Source of the DNA: Pseudomonadota bacterium | GTDB taxonomy: Bacteria > Pseudomonadota > Alphaproteobacteria > Rhizobiales > Beijerinckiaceae | Reading direction: 5' to 3' | Assembly: GCA_023452965.1 (NCBI GenBank) | Contig: JAEXUU010000303.1 | Coordinates: forward strand, 1-13,734 | Length of the DNA: 13,734 bases | Part shown: piece by piece, positions 6,464-12,778 of the stretch | Position numbering within the stretch: the first letter of the stretch is position 1 | Layout of the letters: each line of letters starts with the position of its first letter | Translations under genes and position numbers: made by a program | Notes under the pieces: model-generated | The model's input: only the letters and a program-made list of their open reading frames with translations | What the model was told of the DNA's origin: nothing | The model's database searches: none

Positions 6464-6489
6464 GGCGGAATATGGTCTAGACGCCCGCC

Positions 6490-7461
6490 ATGACCGCGAC
6501 CATCAGCGCTTCCGCCCTCCGCACCATCGCCACCGAGCGCGCCGGGCTCGATGCGCTCCATGCCGCCATCGGCAACGGGCTTGCCGCGCCCTTCGCCGCC
6601 GCCGTCGAGATGATCCGGGCCGCGTCCGGCCGGGTCGTGATCACCGGCATGGGCAAGTCCGGCCATGTCGGGCGCAAGATCGCGGCGACGCTCGCCTCGA
6701 CCGGAACGCCCGCGCATTTCGTCCACCCGGCCGAGGCCAGTCATGGCGATCTCGGCATGGTCCAGCCCGAGGACGTCGTCGTCGCGCTGTCCTGGTCCGG
6801 CGAGGCGGCCGAGCTCTCGGCGATCGTCGCCTATACGCGCCGCTTCCGGGTCGGGCTGATCGCGATCACCGCCAATGCCGACAGCGCGCTCGGGCGTGAA
6901 GCGGATATCGCGCTCGTCCTGCCCAAGGCCGAGGAAGCCTGTCCGAACGGGCTCGCGCCGACGACCTCGACGACGATGCAGATGGCGCTCGGCGATGCGC
7001 TCGCCGTCGCGCTGCTCGAGGCGCGCGGCTTCTCGCGCCAGGACTTCTACGTCTACCACCCCGGCGGCAAGCTCGGCGCGCAGCTCAAGACCGTCGCCAG
7101 CATCATGCATCAGGGCGAGCGCCTGCCGATCGTCGGTGCGACCGCGGCGATGGCCGATGTGGTCGAGATGATTTCGGCCAAGAGCTTTGGCTGCGCCATC
7201 GTCATCGATCCCGAGGGCAAACTCGCCGGGATCGTCACCGACGGGGATCTGCGCCGCAAGCTCGGCAGTGGCTGGGGCGGCCGGCTGGCGCGCGACGTGA
7301 TGACGGCGAATCCGCGCCGGATCGCGCCGGACGCGCTGGCGGCCGAGGCGCTGGAAATGGTCAACCGGATGCGGGTGACGGCGCTGATCGTCGCGGATGC
7401 GGACGAGCGCCCTGTCGGCCTGGTGCATGTGCACGACCTGCTCAATCTCGGCGTCGCCTAA
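6490..7461 (+). CDS. kdsD: Arabinose-5-phosphate isomerase, KpsF/GutQ family
   Basis: This enzyme converts D-ribulose-5-phosphate to D-arabinose-5-phosphate, the first step of Kdo synthesis for LPS, in the cytoplasm. The 323 aa match the family length of about 320-330. An N-terminal SIS domain carries GMGKSGHVGRK (53-63), HPAEASHGDLGM (79-90), SWSGEAAEL (101-109) and PTTSTTMQMALGDA (157-170). The conserved His of the family is in YHPGGKLG (H190). Two CBS domains follow (about 205-262, with TDGDLRR, and 268-323). The ATG at 6490 gives the complete N-terminal helix; the frame starting at 6438 is a different frame. No kdsC or lpt gene is adjacent, unlike in many genomes where the gene sits in that cluster. 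The stop overlaps the stop of the facing LysR gene by 4 bp (7458-7461). Confidence 0.92.
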   Translation: MTATISASALRTIATERAGLDALHAAIGNGLAAPFAAAVEMIRAASGRVVITGMGKSGHVGRKIAATLASTGTPAHFVHPAEASHGDLGMVQPEDVVVALSWSGEAAELSAIVAYTRRFRVGLIAITANADSALGREADIALVLPKAEEACPNGLAPTTSTTMQMALGDALAVALLEARGFSRQDFYVYHPGGKLGAQLKTVASIMHQGERLPIVGATAAMADVVEMISAKSFGCAIVIDPEGKLAGIVTDGDLRRKLGSGWGGRLARDVMTANPRRIAPDALAAEALEMVNRMRVTALIVADADERPVGLVHVHDLLNLGVA

Positions 7462-8357
7462 GGTTCGTCGCGGGGCCGGTCTTCTCGCAGGGCCTGACGC
7501 AGCGCCTTGCCGGCGAAGGCCATGAAGGCCCTGACCTTGGCGGCGTAGCGCAGATCCGGATGGGTCAGCAGCCAGACCTGCGAACGCAGCTCCGGTACTG
7601 GCGGGCTCACCCGCGCAAGTCCGAAGAGCGGATCATCGCCGAGATAGGCCGGCAACAGCGCATAGGCCCCTGAACGTGCCGCGAGCGCGGCGCCGAGCAT
7701 CAGATTGACCGATGCGATGCGCGCCGCCGGCGGGACATGCGCATCGAGCCAGCGCGCTGCCGGCGTCTGGGCGATCTCGCCCGACAGGCCGATCCAGCCG
7801 CCTGCGGCGATGAGTGCGGCGAGGCTCGCCGGATGCGGTTCCGATCCTCTCGTGTAGACCGCATAGTCGAAGCTGCCGAGCTTCGTCCCGATCAGGGTGT
7901 CCGGCGGCGCGCGCGTCGGGCGGATCGCGATGTCGGCCTCGTTCCGCCGCATGTCGGCCATGGCGCTGGACACATCGAGCCGCAACTCCAGTCTTGGGTG
8001 CAGACGGCCGAAGGCGGCTGCGACCGGCATCACCAGGGCCTGCAGCGTATCGGTCGTCGTCACGGTGAGGGGACCGCCGAGCCGCGCGTCGCGGCCGCTG
8101 ACCGCGCGGTTGAGTGCGTCGAGCCGTTCCGCGATCGCCTCCGCCTCGGCGACGATCTCCTCGGCCAGGGGGGTCGGTGCCTGGCGGCCGTCGATCCGCT
8201 CGAAGAGCTTGCCGCCGAGCCGATGCTCCAGCGCTTCCAGGCGGCGATAGACCGTGGCGGGATGGGCTTGCAGCGCCTCGGCTGCCGGCTTCATGCGGCC
8301 GGCACGGGCGATGGCGAGGACCAGAGCGAGATCGTCATGGGTCAGCATGCCTCGCAT
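7458..8357 (-). CDS. LysR-family transcriptional regulator
   Basis: The 299-aa product has the usual length. The N-terminal winged helix-turn-helix (about residues 6-65) reads LALVLAIARAGRMKPAAEAL then HPATVYRRLEALEHRLGGKLFER, the standard LysR DNA-binding pattern. Residues about 92-290 form the type 2 periplasmic-binding-like effector domain (GPLTVTTTDTLQALVMPVAA..., ADIAIRPTR). It is divergent from the azoreductase-SMR operon with a 102-bp gap containing an inverted repeat of LysR-site geometry, so it probably controls that operon and itself. Start could be ATG 8357 or ATG 8348 (MLTHDDLAL); neither has a convincing Shine-Dalgarno. The effector is unknown; a quinone or aromatic electrophile would suit the target genes. 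Confidence 0.9.
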   Translation of the reverse strand: MRGMLTHDDLALVLAIARAGRMKPAAEALQAHPATVYRRLEALEHRLGGKLFERIDGRQAPTPLAEEIVAEAEAIAERLDALNRAVSGRDARLGGPLTVTTTDTLQALVMPVAAAFGRLHPRLELRLDVSSAMADMRRNEADIAIRPTRAPPDTLIGTKLGSFDYAVYTRGSEPHPASLAALIAAGGWIGLSGEIAQTPAARWLDAHVPPAARIASVNLMLGAALAARSGAYALLPAYLGDDPLFGLARVSPPVPELRSQVWLLTHPDLRYAAKVRAFMAFAGKALRQALREDRPRDEP

Positions 8358-8360
8358 TCA

Positions 8361-8377
8361 TGCGAATTCTGATCGCA
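8361..8377. promoter_or_regulatory. Putative LysR-type operator, TGCGA-N7-TCGCA
   Basis: A perfect inverted repeat lies in the divergent gap, beginning 4 bp upstream of the LysR start. Its inner part (GCGA-N7-TCGC, 15 bp) has the same 4-7-4 spacing as the classical LysR-type recognition site, although not its T-N11-A letters. Two direct copies of GCATTTCGGT (8384-8393, 8409-8418; 25-bp period) follow towards the azoreductase gene and could be additional contact sites. Occupancy is inferred. Confidence 0.45.
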
Positions 8378-8459
8378 ACGCAAGCATTTCGGTTCGCGGC
8401 AGCGCGAGGCATTTCGGTCGTGATGCGCCGCCTGGGCGCAACCCAGCGGAGCCGAACAC

Positions 8460-9134
8460 ATGCCGAGACTGCTGCTCGTTCAAGCCTCGCCGCGCCAGGG
8501 CGATTCCGCCTCGTGCGCGGCCGCGGCGGCTTTCCTGACCCGCCTGCACGAACTGGCGACGGAACTGGAGGTCGATACGCTCGATCTCTGGCGCGAGCCG
8601 CTGCCGGAGTTCGACGGGGCGGCGCTGGCGGCGAAATATGCCCGGCTCGCCACGCGAGCGCTGGCTCCGCGCGAAGCCGCGGCGTGGCGCACCATCGAGG
8701 CGATGGTCGCGCGGCTGGACGCCGCCGATCTCGTGGTGATCGCGACGCCGATGTGGAATTTCGGGATTCCCTACAAGCTCAAGCACTGGATCGACCTGGT
8801 GACGCAGCCGGGGCTGGCGTTCCGCTTCGATCCCGCGACGGGCTATACGCCGCTGCTACGGCCGCGCCCGACGCTCGCGATCGTCGCCAGCGCGGGCGAC
8901 TACAGCGACGGCCCGAGCTGGGGGCGGCCGGATCTCGCGACGCCCTATCTTCAGGCGGCGCTGCGCTTCATCGGGCTCGGCGAGATCGCGGTGCTCGGGC
9001 AGGGGCCGACGATTGGGCCGGAGCCGGTGATCGCGGCCGCCCGCGACAAGGCCCGTGCCAGGCTGAGCCAGCTTGCCGAAAGCTTCGCAGCAGCGCTGCC
9101 GCAGGCGCAGGTCAGCGCCGCGAGGGCGTCATGA
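8460..9134 (+). CDS. FMN-dependent NADH-azoreductase / quinone reductase (flavodoxin-like)
   Basis: This 224-aa protein belongs to the flavodoxin-like NAD(P)H oxidoreductases (AzoR/AcpD group). They reduce azo compounds and quinones by two-electron transfer through FMN and are used against electrophile and thiol stress. The phosphate-binding loop is SPRQGDS (10-16). The AzoR signature PMWNFGIPYKLKHWIDLV spans 97-114, followed by the GLAFRFDPATGYTPLL segment that in AzoR shapes the FMN pocket. ASAGDYSDGPSW (144-154) corresponds to the second FMN loop. A CGGAG about 9 nt before the ATG at 8460 supports this start. The stop overlaps the next start (ATGA at 9131), so it forms an operon with the SMR transporter. 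The divergent LysR gene is the likely regulator. The true substrate cannot be read from sequence. Confidence 0.85.
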   Translation: MPRLLLVQASPRQGDSASCAAAAAFLTRLHELATELEVDTLDLWREPLPEFDGAALAAKYARLATRALAPREAAAWRTIEAMVARLDAADLVVIATPMWNFGIPYKLKHWIDLVTQPGLAFRFDPATGYTPLLRPRPTLAIVASAGDYSDGPSWGRPDLATPYLQAALRFIGLGEIAVLGQGPTIGPEPVIAAARDKARARLSQLAESFAAALPQAQVSAARAS

Positions 9135-9460
9135 CCGCCGGCTGGGCCTGGCTCGCCCTGATCACGTCCGGCGTCGTCGACGTCGCCTGGGCGTTCTCGA
9201 TGAAGAAGGCCGATGGCTTTCGCGATACGCCCTGGGCGTTGGCCTCGGTCATCCTGCTGGTCGTCTTCGTCGCCCTGTTGATCAAGGCGCTCGAAGTGCT
9301 GCCGCTCGGAACCGCCTATGCGGTCTGGACGGGGATCGGCGCCGCCGGCTCGGTCGCCGTCGGCATTCTGATCTTCGGCGAGCCGGCGACGGCGGCGCGG
9401 CTGTTCTGGATCGCGCTCGTCCTTGCCGGGATCGTCGGGCTGAAGCTGCAGGCCGGCTGA
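9131..9460 (+). CDS. Small multidrug resistance (SMR) transporter, SugE/Gdx-like
   Basis: The 109-aa protein has four membrane segments (about 5-22, 34-53, 58-80, 86-105), the SMR architecture of dual-topology dimers exchanging protons for cationic substrates. LPLGTAYAVWTGIGAAGSVA (57-76) is the SugE/Gdx-type signature (AYAVWTGIG), pointing to guanidinium or quaternary ammonium export rather than the EmrE branch. The residue at the site of the essential membrane glutamate in helix 1 is aspartate (D17, in GVVDVAWA). Y63 and W66 match EmrE Y60 and W63. Translation is coupled to the azoreductase by an ATGA overlap, with a GAGGG before the start. The gene ends 11 bp from the stop of convergent serA, with no room for a terminator. 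Partner SMR genes are not seen, so it is probably a homodimer. Confidence 0.88.
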   Translation: MTAGWAWLALITSGVVDVAWAFSMKKADGFRDTPWALASVILLVVFVALLIKALEVLPLGTAYAVWTGIGAAGSVAVGILIFGEPATAARLFWIALVLAGIVGLKLQAG

Positions 9461-9471
9461 ACGGCGTGCGC

Positions 9472-10728
9472 TCAGCCGCGCTCGTAGAGCAGGCGGGCGC
9501 GGATCGTGCCGTCGAGGGCGCGGATTTCCTCGATGATCTCGCGCGCGACCTCGCCGACCGGGTCGGCCTCCATCACGACATAGCCGATCTCGCCATCGGT
9601 CTGGAAATTCTGGGCGGCGATGTTGATGTTGCGGCTGGCGAAGACGTCGTTGAGACGGCGCAGCATGCCCGGCGCGTTGCGCTGGACCTGGATGAAGCGC
9701 GTGCCCGCGGGCCGCGCCGGCAGCTGCACCTGCGGGAAGTTCACCGCGCCGACGGTCGAGCCGACATCGGAATAGTCGACGAGCTTGCGCGCCACCTCGG
9801 CGCCGATGCGCTCCTGCGCCTCCTCGGTCGAGCCGCCGATATGCGGGGTCAGGATGACGTTGGGCAGGCCCTGGAGCGGGGTGACGAAGCGGTCGTTGTT
9901 GGAGGCGGGCTCCTTCGGGAAGACGTCGACCGCGGCGCCGCCGAGATGCCCGCTCTTCAGGGCCTCCGCGAGAGCCTCGAGATCGACGACCGTGCCGCGG
10001 GAATTGTTGATGAGATAGGCGCCCTGCTTCATCAGGGCGATCTCGGCCTTGCCGATCATGCCATGGGTGGCCGGCGTCTCCGGCACGTGCAGCGAGACGA
10101 TATCGCTGCCGGAAAGCAGGGCGGCGAGGCTCTCGACCGGCTCGGTGTTGCCATGGCGCAGACGGTCGGTGTGATCGTAGTAGATCACCCGCATGCCCAT
10201 CGCCTCGGCGATGTTGGAGAGCTGGCTGCCGATATTGCCGTAGCCGACGATGCCGAGCGTCTTGCCGCGGACCTCGAAGGCGCCGTTGGCCGACTTGTCC
10301 CAGCCGCCCTGATGGGCCGAGCGCGAGCGGTCGGGAATCCGTCGCAGCAGCATGACGATCTCGCCGATGGTCAGCTCGGCGACGCTGCGGGTGTTCGAGA
10401 AAGGCGCGTTGAAGACCGGGATGCCGCGCAGCCGGGCTGCGTCGAGATCGACCTGGTTGGTGCCGACCGAGAAGCAGCCGACGGCGAAGAGCCGCTGCGC
10501 GGCCGCCAGCGCCGTGCCGGTGAGCTGGGTGCGCGAGCGGATGCCGAGGATATGCGTCTTGGCGATAGCCTCGACAAGTTGGGCCTCGTCGAGCGCCTTG
10601 GGCAGCCGGGTCAGGTTGGTGTAGCCGGCGTTCTGCAGGATCGCGACGGCGGAATCGTTGATGCCTTCCAGCAGCAGGACGCGGATGCGATCCTTCGGGA
10701 AGGAAAGACGGTCGATCTGTTCGGTCAT
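9472..10728 (-). CDS. serA: D-3-phosphoglycerate dehydrogenase, short (E. coli-like) form with ACT domain
   Basis: SerA oxidises 3-phosphoglycerate to 3-phosphohydroxypyruvate with NAD+, the first step of serine synthesis. At 418 aa it matches the E. coli-type enzyme (about 410 aa), not the longer form of about 525 aa. The NAD-binding motif GYGNIGSQ is at 162-169. Catalytic residues typical of the 2-hydroxyacid dehydrogenases are R244 (NNSRGTVVD), E273 (FPKEPAS) and H296 (TPHIGGSTEEAQ). A C-terminal ACT domain (about 344-418, FIQVQRNAPGMLRRLNDVF...) suggests feedback by serine. The ATG at 10728 is kept because the N-terminal strand RIRVLLLEG follows as in E. coli; no clear Shine-Dalgarno precedes it. 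serC and serB are not adjacent. A related 2-hydroxyacid dehydrogenase is possible but less likely given the ACT domain. Confidence 0.92.
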   Translation of the reverse strand: MTEQIDRLSFPKDRIRVLLLEGINDSAVAILQNAGYTNLTRLPKALDEAQLVEAIAKTHILGIRSRTQLTGTALAAAQRLFAVGCFSVGTNQVDLDAARLRGIPVFNAPFSNTRSVAELTIGEIVMLLRRIPDRSRSAHQGGWDKSANGAFEVRGKTLGIVGYGNIGSQLSNIAEAMGMRVIYYDHTDRLRHGNTEPVESLAALLSGSDIVSLHVPETPATHGMIGKAEIALMKQGAYLINNSRGTVVDLEALAEALKSGHLGGAAVDVFPKEPASNNDRFVTPLQGLPNVILTPHIGGSTEEAQERIGAEVARKLVDYSDVGSTVGAVNFPQVQLPARPAGTRFIQVQRNAPGMLRRLNDVFASRNINIAAQNFQTDGEIGYVVMEADPVGEVAREIIEEIRALDGTIRARLLYERG

Positions 10729-10803
10729 GGCACGGTCGCAAAGCGGGGGGAGCGGTTGGCTATAGACCCGCAGCGACGTCGGACCAACGCTTTCTTGCGG
10801 ATA

Positions 10804-11643
10804 TCAGGCGCCCGCGGCGCGCAAGGCCGGGCCGGTCGCCGCGCGCAGATGCTGCTGCGGCAGCAGGAAGGGCAATCCGGTCGGCGGCAGCCGGCTGAAG
10901 GCGAGATCGACGCGGAAGACGCCGCGCAGCAGGGCATCGTCGAGAATCGCGGCCGGCGCGCCCTGGGCGACGATCGCCCCCTCATGCATCACCAGCAGCT
11001 TGTCGGCATAGGTCACGGCGAGGTTGAGGTCGTGCAGGACGATCAGCACCGCCGCCCCTTGCGTCGCTATGGCGCGGGCGGCGTCGAGCAGAGCAAGCTG
11101 GTGGCAGAGATCGAGGCTGGCGATCGGCTCGTCGAGGAAGAGGATCTGCCGCTCGGCGACCGAACGCCCCGCCTCGAGCTGACAGAGCGCCCTGGCGAAC
11201 TGCACGCGCTGCTGCTCGCCGCCGGAGAGTGTCTGGTACTCGCGACTGGCGAGGCCGAGCACGCCGGCGGTCTCGAGCGATTGGGCGATGATCTGCTCGC
11301 TGCGGCTGCGCGACTGGGCGCGGCCGACGCCCTCCAGGCCGAGTCTGGCGACTTCGTAGACGCTGAACGGGAAGGCGAGCCGCTGGTTCTGCGACATCAC
11401 CGCGCGCTGGCAGGCGAGCTTCCAGGCGGCCGCGCCGGCGAGCGGGGCGCCGTCGAGCCGGACCTCACCCTGGGCCGGGGTCAGCTCGCCGGTCAGGAGC
11501 TTGAGCAGGGTCGATTTTCCGGCCCCGTTCGGGCCGACGATGATCGAGGTCGTGCCAGCGTCGAGCTGCAGCGAGGCATCGCGCACCAAGGTGGTGCCGC
11601 GAACGCGGAAATGCAGATCCCGGGCTTCGAGGATCGTGGTCAT
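10804..11643 (-). CDS. hmuV: Haemin ABC transporter ATP-binding protein HmuV
   Basis: HmuV is the cytoplasmic ATPase that powers haemin import across the inner membrane with HmuU and HmuT. The 279 aa contain Walker A GPNGAGKST (37-45), Q-loop Q85 (AVMSQNQRL), ABC signature LSGGEQQRV (139-147), Walker B ILFLDEP (167-173) and switch H204 (VLHDLNLA). The MSQNQRLAFPFSVYEVARLG stretch is characteristic of HmuV among the iron-siderophore-type ATPases. It is the last gene of hmuTUV, starting 16 bp after the hmuU stop with a strong AGGGGGAG Shine-Dalgarno. Its stop is 75 bp upstream of serA on the same strand; no clear terminator is seen in that gap, so some read-through into serA is possible. Confidence 0.93.
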   Translation of the reverse strand: MTTILEARDLHFRVRGTTLVRDASLQLDAGTTSIIVGPNGAGKSTLLKLLTGELTPAQGEVRLDGAPLAGAAAWKLACQRAVMSQNQRLAFPFSVYEVARLGLEGVGRAQSRSRSEQIIAQSLETAGVLGLASREYQTLSGGEQQRVQFARALCQLEAGRSVAERQILFLDEPIASLDLCHQLALLDAARAIATQGAAVLIVLHDLNLAVTYADKLLVMHEGAIVAQGAPAAILDDALLRGVFRVDLAFSRLPPTGLPFLLPQQHLRAATGPALRAAGA

Positions 11644-11659
11644 GATTGCGCTCCCCCTC

Positions 11660-12778
11660 TCAGCTTTCGGCGATCCGGCCGCGGCGCAGCAGCAGCCAGA
11701 GGAAGAAGGGCGCCCCGATGAAGGCGGTGACGATGCCGATCGGCAGTTCGGCCGGGACGACGATCAGGCGCGCGACGATGTCGGCGCCGACGAGGAGCGT
11801 CGCGCCGCCGATCGCCGAAAGCGGCAGCAGCAGGCGATGATCCGGGCCGATCAGGAGGCGGATCAGGTGCGGCACGACGATGCCGACGAAGCCGATCACG
11901 CCGGCTGCGGCGACGCTCGCACCAACGGAGAGGGCGACGAGCACCACCGCCATCGCCTTGATCCGCTGCACGGGGATACCGAGATGGAAGGCCTCGGCTT
12001 CGCCGAGCATCAGCGCGTTGAGACCGCGCGCCAGGAAGGGCACGGCCACCAGCAGCGGCAGCACGATCGGCGCTACGACGGAAAGCTTGCTCCAGCTCGC
12101 CCCGCCGAGGCTGCCCATCGACCAGAAGGTGAGGTCGCGCAACTGTCGATCGTCCGAAATGTAAGCGAGCAGCCCAGTGAGCGAACCGGCGAGCGCTCCG
12201 AGCGCGACGCCGGCCAGCAGCATGGTGGCGACCGAGGTCCGCCCCTCGCGCGTCGCGATCAGGTAGAGCGCCAGCGTCGAGATCAGCCCGCCGAAGAAGG
12301 CGCCGAAGGGCAGGGCCGCGAAAGGCAGTTTGATGCCCATACCCATGCCCGCCAGCAGCCGGTCGCCGAGCACGATCGTCGCGGCGGCGGCGAGGCCGGC
12401 GCCGGCCGAAACGCCCACCAGCCCGGGATCGGCGAGCGGGTTGCGGAACAGGCCCTGCATCAGGGCGCCGGAAATGGCCAGCGCCGCGCCGACCAGCGCG
12501 CCGAGCAGCAGGCGCGGCATGCGGATGTTGAGCACGACCAGCGCCTCGCGGCTGTCGAGCAACTCGGCCGGTCCGCTGCCGAGGCGCGCCAGCAGGATCT
12601 CGGCGACGCGCCCGGGCGCGATGGCGAAGGCCCCGGCGCCGAGCGAGAGCAGCATCAGCAGCAGGCACAGTCCGAGCAGGACGCCGCCGGCGACGAGGTT
12701 GCGCTGCCGGCGGCTGGCGGTCAGCCGCGCCAGCGCGGTCGCGCCGGGCACCGTGGCTGGCTTCATGGCGAGGGTCAT
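11660..12778 (-). CDS. hmuU: Haemin ABC transporter permease HmuU (FecCD family)
   Basis: HmuU is the inner-membrane channel of the haemin importer. The 372-aa protein is almost wholly hydrophobic, with about ten membrane helices, as expected for the FecCD/BtuC family (330-370 aa). Conserved blocks include RMPRLLLGALVGAALAISGA (87-106), QGLFRNPLADPGLVGVSAGA (108-127), GMGIKLPFAALPFGAFFGGL and, near the end, GFVGIVVPHLIRLLIGPDHR, which includes the cytoplasmic loop that meets the ATPase. The start overlaps the hmuT stop (ATGA, 12775-12778), indicating coupled translation; ATG 12766 (MKPATVPGAT) is an alternative. FecCD permeases for siderophores look similar; the haemin assignment rests on the neighbouring HmuT and HmuV. 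Confidence 0.92.
   Translation of the reverse strand: MTLAMKPATVPGATALARLTASRRQRNLVAGGVLLGLCLLLMLLSLGAGAFAIAPGRVAEILLARLGSGPAELLDSREALVVLNIRMPRLLLGALVGAALAISGALMQGLFRNPLADPGLVGVSAGAGLAAAATIVLGDRLLAGMGMGIKLPFAALPFGAFFGGLISTLALYLIATREGRTSVATMLLAGVALGALAGSLTGLLAYISDDRQLRDLTFWSMGSLGGASWSKLSVVAPIVLPLLVAVPFLARGLNALMLGEAEAFHLGIPVQRIKAMAVVLVALSVGASVAAAGVIGFVGIVVPHLIRLLIGPDHRLLLPLSAIGGATLLVGADIVARLIVVPAELPIGIVTAFIGAPFFLWLLLRRGRIAES

Noticed and set aside
6436..7434. 332-aa minus-strand frame opposite kdsD
   Set aside because: Antisense shadow; kdsD has full SIS and CBS domains.
8951..10741. 596-aa minus-strand frame overlapping serA
   Set aside because: It is an Arg/Pro-rich shadow in another frame of serA, which has all its catalytic residues.
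9073..11721. 882-aa plus-strand open frame across serA and hmuV
   Set aside because: It is antisense to two genes with complete catalytic motifs; its translation is low-complexity Arg/Gly/Asp/Ala of the kind produced opposite high-GC codons.
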